Shown here in pieces: positions 16,525 through 26,077 of a DNA stretch of 64,000 nt (position 1 is the first letter of the stretch; every line of letters starts with the position of its first letter). The position numbers and the translations under genes are program-made. A model generated the notes under the pieces. It was not told the DNA's origin and ran no database searches. It worked only from the letters and a program-made list of their open reading frames with translations. The stretch comes from Halococcus hamelinensis 100A6 (GTDB taxonomy: Archaea > Halobacteriota > Halobacteria > Halobacteriales > Halococcaceae): positions 34,812 through 98,811 of the forward strand of contig NZ_AOMB01000041.1 of the NCBI RefSeq assembly GCF_000336675.1, read 5' to 3'.

Positions 16525-17273
16525 TGGCCGCCACTGCTCAGCCGACGACCGACGACGTTCGCGCGCGGCTCTCGGCGGTCGACGACCCCGAACTCGACGA
16601 GTCTATCGTCGACCTCGAGTACGTCCACGACCTCACGATCGACGGGTCGGAGGTACTGGTGACGCTCGTGTTGCCGACGGCGTGGTGCTCGCCGGCGTTC
16701 GCGTGGATGATGGCGACCGGCGCGCGCGACGAACTCGAAGCCCTGCCCGAGGTGACGACCGCGACGGTCACCCTCGACGACCACATGCACGCGAGGGAGA
16801 TCAACCGCGGCGTCAACGAACGGCTCGACTTCGAGACGGTCTTCGAGGACGCCGAGGACGACATCGAGGCGGTCCGTCGAACCCTCGCCGAGAAGGCGCG
16901 CGTGAGCCGCCAGTACCGTGCCGTCGACGCGCTGCTCGATGCGGGGCTCGACGCGGCACAGGTCGTCGCCCTCACCCGCGAGGACATCGACGTCGAGCAC
17001 GGGACGGACGACGCGCTGGTCTATCTCGCCGACGACGCGTTCGCCGTGTGCGTCCCGGCCGACCCGCTCGCCGACCACCTCGAAAAAGCGGTCGAGGTCG
17101 GGCTCGTCCGGGAGCCGACCGACCGGATCTTCGCCACCGTCGAGGAGGAGCCGATCGAGGCCGACGACCTCGCCCACGAACAGCGCCGCGCACGGCTGAC
17201 GGGCGCGACCATCTCCGGACAGGGAACCATCTGTGAGGGGCTCGATCGGGCGCGAAAACTGAAGGGCGACTAG
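16524..17273 (+). CDS. MIP18/DUF59-family iron-sulfur assembly protein, propane-operon type
   Basis: 249 residues. N-terminal DUF59 domain: RARLSAVDDPELDESIVDLEYV, TLVLPTAWCSPAFAWMMATG and LDDHMHAREINRGVNE. The single Cys in TAWCSP corresponds to the metal-handling Cys of the family. The C-terminal half (RQYRAVDALLDAGLDAAQVV onward) is specific to this subfamily. It overlaps the amidohydrolase stop by one base. In bacterial prm operons the same pair occurs and the DUF59 protein is presumed to help metal or Fe-S handling. Its end overlaps the convergent zinc-ribbon gene. Confidence 0.85.
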   Translation: MAATAQPTTDDVRARLSAVDDPELDESIVDLEYVHDLTIDGSEVLVTLVLPTAWCSPAFAWMMATGARDELEALPEVTTATVTLDDHMHAREINRGVNERLDFETVFEDAEDDIEAVRRTLAEKARVSRQYRAVDALLDAGLDAAQVVALTREDIDVEHGTDDALVYLADDAFAVCVPADPLADHLEKAVEVGLVREPTDRIFATVEEEPIEADDLAHEQRRARLTGATISGQGTICEGLDRARKLKGD

Positions 17274-17467
17274 CCGGAGCCTTCGATCCCGTAGGACCCG
17301 CCGAGACCGTACCGACCACTCTCGACCCACTCGCCTTTCTCCCAGCCGCAGGCCGGACAGACGTCCTCGTGCCAGTCGAACTCCTCGCTACACCGCTGGC
17401 ACATGACCTGACGGGGTGGGCTGTCCTCCGCGAGCTGCCGGTCGTCGCTCTCGTCGTTCGATGCCAT
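17270..17467 (-). CDS. Small zinc-ribbon protein
   Basis: 65 residues with one CxxC...CxxC ribbon (MCQRCSEEFDWHEDVCPACGW) and a Gly-rich end (GRYGLGGSYGIEGSG). No domain beyond the ribbon; likely nucleic-acid or protein binding. Its 3' end overlaps the convergent DUF59 gene by four bases. Confidence 0.7.
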   Translation of the reverse strand: MASNDESDDRQLAEDSPPRQVMCQRCSEEFDWHEDVCPACGWEKGEWVESGRYGLGGSYGIEGSG

Positions 17468-17516
17468 CCCCCTTCCCTACACCACGAACCATCATATACG
17501 TTCGGGAGGGTCGGCC

Positions 17517-17924
17517 TCAGACGATCCCGTTGTCGCGCAGGAGGTCGGCGAGAACGTGGACGTAGAGCACGACTCCGGTCAGGAACGCGATCGGCCGACT
17601 CACCCGCGACCAGAGCCAGGTCAGCACGCCGCCGACCACGACGTGGCTCAGGATCCGGAGGCTCGCCATCCCGCCCGTCCCCTCGAAGAGGTTCTCTTGG
17701 TCGGTGAAGACGCGCATCGGGTTCCGGAGCACGTCCACGGTGTGTCGCCAGTCGCCGACGCGGAGCCGTGCGAGCACGAAGTGGTCGAGGTCGATCAGCA
17801 CGCCGAGCCCGACGCCGTAGGCCGCGAGCAGCCCCAGACGACGCGAGGGGTAGCGATCGCGGAGTTTCGCGAGGACGACGCCGACCACCGGGACCGATAG
17901 CAGGAAGTGCTCGCCGGAGTTCAT
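17517..17924 (-). CDS. Membrane protein with GEHFLLS and DLDHF motifs
   Basis: 135 residues, about four membrane segments. N-terminal NSGEHFLLSVPVVGVVLAKL and GVLIDLDHFVLARL resemble inner-membrane metal-dependent hydrolase-like proteins (YdjM/DUF457 type), where His and Asp residues lie at the helix ends. The match is loose and the function unknown. It is upstream of and separate from cysS on the same strand order (cysS 3' end 40 bases away). Confidence 0.6.
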   Translation of the reverse strand: MNSGEHFLLSVPVVGVVLAKLRDRYPSRRLGLLAAYGVGLGVLIDLDHFVLARLRVGDWRHTVDVLRNPMRVFTDQENLFEGTGGMASLRILSHVVVGGVLTWLWSRVSRPIAFLTGVVLYVHVLADLLRDNGIV

Positions 17925-17963
17925 GACTCCAGTAGAACGGTCGTCGCGGTGTGTTTTTCGTTC

Positions 17964-19475
17964 CTACTCCGTCGCCTCGATCGAGAACGTCGGGCCGTCG
18001 TCGGTGTCCTCGATCTCGACGCCGAGGGCTTCGAGTTGGTTCCTGAGATCGTCGGCGCGGTCGTAGTTGCCGGCGGCGCGTTCGGCCTCGCGGGTTTCGA
18101 GCACGAGTTCGACGAGTTCGTCCGCAAGCCGCACGTCCCCCTCGTCCTCCGCCTCGCCGAAGCTCAGCCCGAGCACCCCGCCGCCGAGCTCCTCGAACGT
18201 CTCGACCACCGCCAGGAGCCCCTGATAGTCGTAGGGCTCGCCGGCGGCCCCGCGGTCGTCGAGGTGGCGGTTGACGACCGTCGAGAGTTCGAGTAGTGAG
18301 GCGAGCGCGCCCCGGGTGTTGAAGTCGTCGTTCATCGCGGCCTCGAACGCCTCACGGGTATCGTTCGTCGAGTCACGGAGGACACTGTCGGGCGATTTCG
18401 AGGACGTGTGCGAACCGTCGAGCACCGTCTCGGCGCGCTCGTGGGTGCGTTCGAGGCGCGCCGCCCGCTCGACGGCCTCCTCGATGGCGTCCTCGCTGTA
18501 GGTCTGGGTGGTGTTGTAGCTTCCCGAAAGCAAGAACGTGCGGACCGCGTTGCGGCCGTACGTCGCGAGCGCCTCCTCAACAGTAATAAAATTCCCGAGG
18601 CTGGTGCTCATCTTCTCCTCGCCCATCGCGAAGAGGTCGGCGTGGAGCCAGTAGCGGGCGAATTCCTTCCCTGTAGCGGCCTCGCTCTGGGCGATCTCGT
18701 TTTCGTGATGTGGGAAGACCAGGTCCCGCCCGCCGACGTGGACGTCGATGGTGTCGTCGAGGTGGGTCATGCTCATCGCCGAGCACTCGATGTGCCAGCC
18801 CGGTCGGCCCGGCCCCCACGGCGAGTCCCAGACCTCACCGCTCGGCGGGTGGTCCCCGACCGGGCGCTCGTCGGGGCGATGGTCGGCGAGCGCGTTCGGC
18901 GAGACCCCGTCGGCCTTCCAGAGCGCGAAGTCGGCGGCGTGACGTTTCTCGGAGCGCTCGTCGGCCTCGCCCTGGGCCTCGATGTCGTCGAGGCGCTGGT
19001 TCGAGAGTTTGCCGTACTCCTCGAACGTCGTGACGTCGAAGTACACCGACCCGTTCGACTCGTAGGCGTAGTCCTTCTCGACCAGCGTCTCGACGAGGTC
19101 GATTATCTCGGGGACGTGTTCTGAGACCCGTGGGTAGACCTCGGCGCGTTTGAGCCCCAGCGCGCGCATGTCGGCGAGGGTTCGCCGGATGAAGCCGTCC
19201 GCGACCGCGTTCTCGGAGTCACCGAGGTCGTTTTCCCCGACGCGGGCGACGATCTTCTCGTTCACATCAGTAAAGTTCTCGACGTGGCGGACGTCGTAGC
19301 CGAGGAACTCGAGCCAGCGGTGCATCACGTCGACGTGGGCCCAGGTGCGCGCGTGGCCGAGGTGAGCGCGGTCCGAGACCGTGAGCCCGCAGTAGTAGAG
19401 GAGAACGGAGTCGGGGTCGCGTGGCTCGAACGGCTCGCGCTCGCCGGTCAGGGTGTTCTCGACGCGCAGCGTCAT
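17964..19475 (-). CDS. cysS: Cysteinyl-tRNA synthetase
   Basis: 503-residue class I synthetase that charges tRNA-Cys. The HIGH motif is HLGHART (38-44) and the KMSKS motif is EEKMSTSLGNF near 290. The zinc site is formed by LYYCGLTVSD, GWHIECSAMSM and FPHHENEIAQSE. The C-terminal DALR-like domain is complete (NYDRADDLRNQLEALGVEIED). A haloarchaeal acidic insertion lies around 190-215. Length is normal. Confidence 0.97.
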   Translation of the reverse strand: MTLRVENTLTGEREPFEPRDPDSVLLYYCGLTVSDRAHLGHARTWAHVDVMHRWLEFLGYDVRHVENFTDVNEKIVARVGENDLGDSENAVADGFIRRTLADMRALGLKRAEVYPRVSEHVPEIIDLVETLVEKDYAYESNGSVYFDVTTFEEYGKLSNQRLDDIEAQGEADERSEKRHAADFALWKADGVSPNALADHRPDERPVGDHPPSGEVWDSPWGPGRPGWHIECSAMSMTHLDDTIDVHVGGRDLVFPHHENEIAQSEAATGKEFARYWLHADLFAMGEEKMSTSLGNFITVEEALATYGRNAVRTFLLSGSYNTTQTYSEDAIEEAVERAARLERTHERAETVLDGSHTSSKSPDSVLRDSTNDTREAFEAAMNDDFNTRGALASLLELSTVVNRHLDDRGAAGEPYDYQGLLAVVETFEELGGGVLGLSFGEAEDEGDVRLADELVELVLETREAERAAGNYDRADDLRNQLEALGVEIEDTDDGPTFSIEATE

Positions 19476-19499
19476 GGGGTTCCTACGCGTTCGAGCGTT

Positions 19500-20003
19500 T
19501 CAATCCGTCGGAGTCCCCACAACCGGGACCGCCGACAGCGCGTTCTCGACCGTACGCACGGCGTCGGGGGCGTCACGCCGCTCCACGACCACGACGAGCG
19601 CGTCGCCGGCGACCCCCGCGGCCTCGGCCTCGATGGCCTCGACGGCGAACCGAGAGAGGACGTGTCCGAGCGCGGCGGGATCGACCGCGCCCGTGGCGAG
19701 CACCCCCGTGAGCGAACCCCCGTCCGCGAACGTGCTGTCGCCGACCGCGAGCACGGTATCCTCCGGATCGGCATCGGTCGCGGGGCCGATCCCGCTTCGC
19801 ATCGTGACCCGTGCCTCGCGGGAGGCGGTCTCGGGGTCGGGGAGGGCCTCGGCGTAGCGCCGGAGCGCGGCCGCGACGGGTTCCGCGTCCCCGATATCGA
19901 GGAATCGCGCGGCGGCGGTGTAGTTGATGACCCCGGCCCGGAGCGCCTCGTGGACGAACGGCTGTTCGTGGACGGCGCGTCTGGTCTCGGCGGCGACGGA
20001 CAT
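19500..20003 (-). CDS. Uncharacterised haloarchaeal protein with HTH-like N-terminus
   Basis: 167 residues. The N-terminal part, VHEALRAGVINYTAAARFLDIGDAEPVAAALRRYAE, looks like a helix-turn-helix. The C-terminal part, around VVVVERRDAPDAVRTVENAL, has the beta-alpha-beta look of an ACT-like domain. The family occurs in many haloarchaea without known function. The ATG before SVAAETRRAV was chosen since the upstream frame has no conserved feature. It lies 24 bases upstream of cysS in the same direction and may share its transcript. Confidence 0.65.
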   Translation of the reverse strand: MSVAAETRRAVHEQPFVHEALRAGVINYTAAARFLDIGDAEPVAAALRRYAEALPDPETASREARVTMRSGIGPATDADPEDTVLAVGDSTFADGGSLTGVLATGAVDPAALGHVLSRFAVEAIEAEAAGVAGDALVVVVERRDAPDAVRTVENALSAVPVVGTPTD

Positions 20004-20142
20004 GGTTCGAGGTCGACGAGGACCACGAAAAGACCGACGACTCCATCGGGGATCCGACGACGTCGTGCCGAGCACACCACCGTCATGCAGCCAGTGGCCG
20101 TCGCACACGATTTATCCGACCGGCGGTCGTACGGTCGGGGGT

Positions 20143-20712
20143 ATGACGGACACCGATGTCGCGATCGTCGGCGGTGGCCCGGCCGGACTCAGCGCGGCGC
20201 TGTTCACCGCGAAGAACGGGCTGGAGACCCAGTTGTTCGACACCGACCAGACGTGGATGCACAAGGCCCACCTGTTCAACTACCTCGGGATCGAGAGCGA
20301 GGACGGTTCGGCGTTCATGGAGGACTCGCGCGCCCAGGTCGACGAGTTCGGCGTCGAGCGCCACCAGGGGGCAGAGGTCACCGCCGTCGCGGAGAACGAC
20401 GACGGCTTCACCGTCTCGACCGAGGACGAGGAGTACGAGGCGAGCTACGTGGTTCTGGCGACGGGCGCGAAGCGCGACCTCGCCGAGGAGTTGGGCTGTG
20501 CGTTCACCGACGAGGACGTGGTCGACATCGACGTGACGACCGAGACGAGCGTCGAGGACGCCTACGCGACGGGCGCGATGGTCCGCGCCGAGGAGTGGCA
20601 GGCGGTCATCGCCGCGGGCGACGGTGCCGCGGCGGCGCTCAACATCCTCACGAAGGAGAAAGGCGAGCACTACCACGACTTCGACGTGCCCGACGACGCT
20701 CAGAACTCGTAG
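20143..20712 (+). CDS. Short FAD-dependent oxidoreductase, thioredoxin-reductase-like
   Basis: 189 residues. N-terminal FAD-binding VAIVGGGPAGLSAALFTAKNG, then YVVLATGAKRD and the C-terminal YATGAMVRAEEWQAVIAAGDGAAAALNIL that closes the FAD domain in this fold. It lacks the NAD(P) domain and the CxxC of thioredoxin reductase, so it is roughly half size. It probably is a single-domain flavoprotein that needs a partner. TATA-like TTTATCC at 20111-20117 lies 30 bases upstream of the ATG. Confidence 0.8.
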   Translation: MTDTDVAIVGGGPAGLSAALFTAKNGLETQLFDTDQTWMHKAHLFNYLGIESEDGSAFMEDSRAQVDEFGVERHQGAEVTAVAENDDGFTVSTEDEEYEASYVVLATGAKRDLAEELGCAFTDEDVVDIDVTTETSVEDAYATGAMVRAEEWQAVIAAGDGAAAALNILTKEKGEHYHDFDVPDDAQNS

Positions 20713-20809
20713 TCGAGTTTCGTGCCAACCGGACGTGCGTCGCACGTCTGGTGACGCCGAATAACCGGGAAACACAACCCGTAAACACGCACTCGTCGTC
20801 GAAGCGCGT

Positions 20810-21727
20810 GTGAGCACCCGTTCGGTCGTCGGTATCGAGCGCGGGACGCTACCGTTCGTCGCGCTCGGGGTCGCCGTGGTCGCGGTGAGCACCAGCGCCA
20901 TCCTGGTTCGGTACAGCGCCGCGCCGAGCCTCGTGAAGGCGTTCTACCGGGTGCTCTTCACGACCCTCTTGCTGCTGCCGTTCGCCCTCGTTCGCCACCG
21001 CGACGCGTTCGCCCGGCTCACCCGTCGGGATTGGCTGGCTGCGGGGGCTGGCGGCGTCGCGCTCGCGCTCCACTTCGCGTCGTGGTTCGCGAGCCTCGAA
21101 CTCACGAGCGTCGCGGCCTCGGTGACGATCGTCCAGTGTCAGGTGCTCTTCGTGGCGGCCGGCGCGGCGGTGTTCCTCGACGAGTTCGTCACCCGGCGTA
21201 CCGTCGCGGGGATGCTCCTCGCGCTCGTCGGGATCGTGGTGCTCTCGGTCGGCGATGCGTCGGGGGGCGTGGTCGCGGGCAGTGCCCCGCTCGTCGGTGA
21301 CGCGCTCGCGGTAGCGGGGGCGGCCTTCTCGGCGGGCTACGTCCTCGTGGGGCGGGTGCTCCGCCAGCGCATCCCGCTGATCCCCTACGTCGTCGTGGTC
21401 TACTCGGCCTGTACCGTGGTGCTCCTCGCGCTCGTTCTCGCCGACGGCGCACCTCTGACGGACTACCCGCCGCGCGAGTGGCTGCTCTTCCTCGGGATGG
21501 CCGTCGGCCCCGGCGTCTTCGGGCACACGGTCCTCAACTGGGCGCTCGGTCACCTCGAATCCAGCGTCGTCAGCGCCTCGCTGCTCGGCGAACCCGTGGG
21601 GAGCGCGCTGCTCGCGCTCGTGTTGCTCGGCGAGGTCCCGACCCCCGCGACCGTGGTCGGCGGCATGGTGATCCTGGCTGGAATCACCGTCGTGGCGCGC
21701 GCACGCGGTCGGCGCGAACGACAGTGA
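20810..21727 (+). CDS. EamA/DMT-family transporter
   Basis: 305 residues with about ten hydrophobic helices in two EamA repeats (first around FVALGVAVVAVSTSAILVRYS, second around LVGDALAVAGAAFSAGYVLV). YRVLFTTLLLLP, SLELTSVAASVTIVQ and LGEPVGSALLALVLLGEVP are family signatures. Drug/metabolite superfamily exporter of small metabolites; substrate unknown. A GTG start was used. Downstream lies repeat copy B. Confidence 0.85.
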   Translation: MSTRSVVGIERGTLPFVALGVAVVAVSTSAILVRYSAAPSLVKAFYRVLFTTLLLLPFALVRHRDAFARLTRRDWLAAGAGGVALALHFASWFASLELTSVAASVTIVQCQVLFVAAGAAVFLDEFVTRRTVAGMLLALVGIVVLSVGDASGGVVAGSAPLVGDALAVAGAAFSAGYVLVGRVLRQRIPLIPYVVVVYSACTVVLLALVLADGAPLTDYPPREWLLFLGMAVGPGVFGHTVLNWALGHLESSVVSASLLGEPVGSALLALVLLGEVPTPATVVGGMVILAGITVVARARGRRERQ

Positions 21728-21769
21728 GTGCCGACCGCGAATCGGCGTGCGAGGTCTGCGCGAGCGACG

Positions 21770-22296
21770 CGAGCGCGGGCTTGACAGAGCAAAGCTCTGC
21801 CAGTGGATGAACGAAACGAGCGGAGCGAGTGAAGCGAATCGGTTGGGGAGGCTCGTGGCTGTTGCGGGGCGGTGCTGTGCGGAGCGGTTGCGGTGGGTGG
21901 TAAGTGGTTGTACCGCGAACGAGCGGCGCGAGGTTCGACTGAAAGGAGAACCTCGATGCGAACGGGGAACGAGGCGTGGCCGACCACCGGGAGGTGGTTC
22001 GAAAATCGGAGATTTTCGTCACTGAGCGGAGCGAAGCTCCGCGAGGTCCAAAAGAGTCGGAGACTCTTTTGACGATCACGAGAGAGCTTTGCTCTCTCGA
22101 ACGACCACGACGCGAACGGCGACCGCAGGAAGCCGTGAGCGGAGTGACCCGTGAGCGAAGCGAGCGAGCGGCCCTTCTTAGTCCGCTGGAAGAGCTCCGC
22201 TCTTCCAAGCTCTGTCTCGCTTCGCTCGACAGAACAGGTTTTTGCTCGTCGGGTGCGCTCACCGCGTTCGCGCACCACTCCTCACAAAAAAGTGGC
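21770..22296 (+). repeat. Dispersed hairpin-rich intergenic element, copy B
   Basis: The 571-base gap between the EamA gene and icd holds no credible gene. It carries a string of perfect hairpins: 21785-21799 (CAGAGC/GCTCTG), 22000-22018 (CGAAAATC/GATTTTCG), 22027-22041 (CGGAGC/GCTCCG), 22049-22071 (10-bp arms), 22079-22099 (9-bp arms), 22188-22206 (GGAAGAGC/GCTCTTCC) and 22211-22233 (TCTGTC/GACAGA). ACAGGTTTTTGC follows the last. The TTTTCGTCACTGAGCGG flank recurs in copy A as GTTTCGTCACTGAGCGG. The end CCACTTTTTT (minus strand, 22286-22295) is also shared. Confidence 0.78.
22235..22291. terminator. Bidirectional T-rich terminator region
   Basis: On the plus strand GGTTTTTG (22237-22244) follows the TCTGTC/GACAGA hairpin. 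On the minus strand TTTTTT (22286-22291) lies just after the icd stop. These T-runs between convergent genes fit archaeal T-rich termination signals. Confidence 0.45.
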
Positions 22297-22298
22297 TT

Positions 22299-23540
<1,242 letters not shown>

Positions 23541-23633
23541 ACCGAGAATTCTATCGGACGCGCTAAAAGGGCTGTCTTTCTCGCCAGCGGGTCGGTTCGG
23601 GAGGGTTATTCGTCCCCCGGACGAGCCACTGCC

Positions 23634-24485
23634 GTGCAGCTCATCGTTCACGGCGGTGCCGGCGAGACGCCCGACGAACCCGACCGACGGCAAGCGGTCC
23701 TCGACGACGCCGTCGCGGTCGGTGCCGAGGAAGCCAGCCCCGTACAGGCGGTCGTCGCCGCCGTCGGCGTGCTCGAATCCAGCCCGCGGTTCAACGCCGG
23801 CGTCGGCGGGGCGGTCCAGTCCGATGGAATGGTCAGAACCGACGCGGGCCTGATGACCCACGACAGGCGGGTCGGGGCGGTCTGCTCGATGCCGGGCGTC
23901 GAGCACGCCGCCAGGGTCGCTCGCGTCGTGATGGACGAGACCCCACACGTCTTCGTCTCGGGCAAGCACGCCGTCGCGCTCGCCGAGGAGTTCGGGGTCG
24001 GGATCGACGTGGACCTCACGACCGACCGAACCCGCGAACGGTGGGTCGACGCCGACCCGCCAGCCGACCCGCGCGACCACCTCGACTGGGTCCGCGAGCA
24101 GTACGGCGGGTCGGATACCGTCGGTGCGGTCGCAGTGGACGACGAGGGACGGGTCGCGGCCGCGACCTCGACGGGCGGGCGGTGGGCGGCGCTCGCGGGT
24201 CGCGTCGGGGACGTCCCGCAGGTCGGCAGCGGCTTCTTCGCCACACCTGCCGGCGGCGCGAGCGCGACCGGGGCGGGCGAGGACATCGTCCGCGTGACGC
24301 TCACACGGGAGGCCGTCCGACAGCTCGAATCCGGTGTGAGTCCGCAGACCGCCGCCGACCGCGCGCTCGCCGAGTTCGACGAGGTCACGGGCTCGACGGC
24401 GGGGCTGATCGTGCTCGACAGCGAGGGGCGGGCGGGCAGCGCGTACAACTCGGCCGCGATGCAGACGAGCTCCACTGAGTCCTGA
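23634..24485 (+). CDS. Isoaspartyl peptidase/L-asparaginase (Ntn hydrolase)
   Basis: 283 residues. Type 2 asparaginase family: self-cleaves before a Thr, then hydrolyses asparagine or isoaspartyl dipeptides. Start IVHGGAGETPDEPDRRQ is the family N-terminus; NAGVGGAVQSDGMVRTDAG follows; the nucleophile is Thr162 in GGSDTVGAVAVDDEG; GEDIVRVTL closes the beta subunit. GTG start. The acidic region before Thr162 is a normal linker. TATA-like TTATTC lies near 23607. Confidence 0.9.
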   Translation: MQLIVHGGAGETPDEPDRRQAVLDDAVAVGAEEASPVQAVVAAVGVLESSPRFNAGVGGAVQSDGMVRTDAGLMTHDRRVGAVCSMPGVEHAARVARVVMDETPHVFVSGKHAVALAEEFGVGIDVDLTTDRTRERWVDADPPADPRDHLDWVREQYGGSDTVGAVAVDDEGRVAAATSTGGRWAALAGRVGDVPQVGSGFFATPAGGASATGAGEDIVRVTLTREAVRQLESGVSPQTAADRALAEFDEVTGSTAGLIVLDSEGRAGSAYNSAAMQTSSTES

Positions 24486-24524
24486 GAACGCCAGACATAT
24501 GCCCCGAACCGGCGTAGTCGGGGT

Positions 24525-25424
24525 ATGAGCGACGAATCGGTGGACCTCGACGCCGAGCAGTACGAGAAACACCGCGAAGCGGGTGAAATCCTCGCCCAGG
24601 TCCGCGAGGAGGCCGCCGAGCGGGTCGAGGTGGGTGAGTCCCACCTCGACGTCGCCGAGTGGACCGAGGAGCGCATCCGCGAGCTCGGCGGCGAACCCGC
24701 CTTCCCGGTGAACATCTCGATCGACGAGGAGGCCGCCCACGCCTCGCCGAGCGCCGACGACGAGACCACCTTCGGCGAGGAGATGGTCAACCTCGATATC
24801 GGGGTCCACATCGACGGCTGGCTCGCCGACACCGCCGTCACAGTAGACCTCTCCGGCAATCCCGACCTCGCCGAAGTGCCCGAGCGGGCGCTCGACGCCG
24901 CGCTCGAACTCGTCGAAGCCGGCGTCGAGACGGGCACGATCGGCGCGCAGATCGAGGACGTCATCGAGGACGCGGGCTTCAAACCGGTCGTCAACCTGAC
25001 GGGGCACGGCCTCGCGCGCTGGGAACAGCACACCCCGCCGAACATCCCGAACCGGGCGGTGAGCCAGAGCGTGACCCTCGACGTCGGCGACGTGGTCGCG
25101 GTCGAGCCCTTCGCAACCGACGGCAGCGGGAAGGTCGGCGAGGGCAACAAGGTCGAGATATACGGTCTCGACCGGGAGGGGTCGGTCAGGAACAACGACG
25201 CACGCGCGGCGCTCGACCAGATCACCGAGGAGTTCCGGACCCTGCCGTTCGCCGCCCGGTGGCTCGACGTCGACCGCCCCGAGATGGCGCTCCGGCGGCT
25301 CGAACGCCAGAACCTCGTCCACAGCTATCCGGTGCTCAAGGAGGACGAGGGCAACCTCGTGAGTCAGAAGGAACACACCGTCATCGTCACCGAGGACGGC
25401 TGTGAGATAACCACCCAGCGCTGA
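24525..25424 (+). CDS. map: Methionine aminopeptidase, type II
   Basis: 299 residues. Removes the initiator Met. Metal ligands of the pita-bread fold are visible in LDIGVHIDGWLADTAVTVD (two Asp), LTGHGLARW (His) and VAVEPFATDG (Glu), with the last Glu near the C-terminal KEHTVIVTEDG. The short insertion before the last third marks the archaeal/eukaryotic type II. Forty bases separate it from the asparaginase gene, possibly one transcript. Confidence 0.96.
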   Translation: MSDESVDLDAEQYEKHREAGEILAQVREEAAERVEVGESHLDVAEWTEERIRELGGEPAFPVNISIDEEAAHASPSADDETTFGEEMVNLDIGVHIDGWLADTAVTVDLSGNPDLAEVPERALDAALELVEAGVETGTIGAQIEDVIEDAGFKPVVNLTGHGLARWEQHTPPNIPNRAVSQSVTLDVGDVVAVEPFATDGSGKVGEGNKVEIYGLDREGSVRNNDARAALDQITEEFRTLPFAARWLDVDRPEMALRRLERQNLVHSYPVLKEDEGNLVSQKEHTVIVTEDGCEITTQR

Positions 25425-25550
25425 GGTGAGACACGACGGTCGACGAACGGAACCGAGACGAGTTCTGCTGCAACTCCACTGTTCGGCCCCCTCAACAGCG
25501 TCGCTGGTATCGAACCGAAGCGTCCCCACGACGGTTGGTGACCGAGGGAG

Positions 25551-25952
25551 TTAGTCGGCAGTGAGTTGGGGAAATGCCACTTCCCAACGGTGGTCGTCGG
25601 GGTCGGCGAAGTAACCGGAGTAACCACCCCAGAAGGTCTCCTGGGCCGGTTTCACGACACGTCCACCGGAAGACGCTGCCTCGTCGAGAACCGCATCGAC
25701 CTCCTTCTTCGTCGATACGTTGTGGGCGATGGTGATGCCGGAGAAGCCGCTGTCGTCCGCAGCAACCTCCGCGTCTTCGGCGAGCAGGTCCCGTGGATAG
25801 AGCGAGAGCCACGCTCCGTCGAGGGAGAAGAACGCGACATCGCTGTCGTCCTCCCGGTCCCGCATCGGTAACCCGAGACCGTCCCGGTAGAATCGGATGG
25901 ATGCAGCGAGGTCCGATACACCGAGTGTGACGAGGGTGATCCGTGGGTCCAC
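25551..25952 (-). CDS. VOC-superfamily (glyoxalase-like) protein
   Basis: 133 residues with two beta-alpha-beta-beta-beta modules: ITLVTLGVSDLAASIRFYRDGLGLP and GFSGITIAHNVSTKKEVDAVLDEA. It ends with GYSGYFADPDDHRWEVAFP, which is the metal-binding end of the fold. Members include glyoxalases, dioxygenases and resistance proteins; no substrate can be assigned. Confidence 0.85.
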   Translation of the reverse strand: MDPRITLVTLGVSDLAASIRFYRDGLGLPMRDREDDSDVAFFSLDGAWLSLYPRDLLAEDAEVAADDSGFSGITIAHNVSTKKEVDAVLDEAASSGGRVVKPAQETFWGGYSGYFADPDDHRWEVAFPQLTAD

Positions 25953-26077
25953 AGGAAGGGAAGGGGCTCAGTGACGATAAGTCATCTCGGCGGACTTGCC
26001 GATCGAAGCGAGCGACCACGTCGTGAACGAGGGTCAAAGTTCTCACGGGGTCGACAGCACCGACCGCGCCCTCCCGT

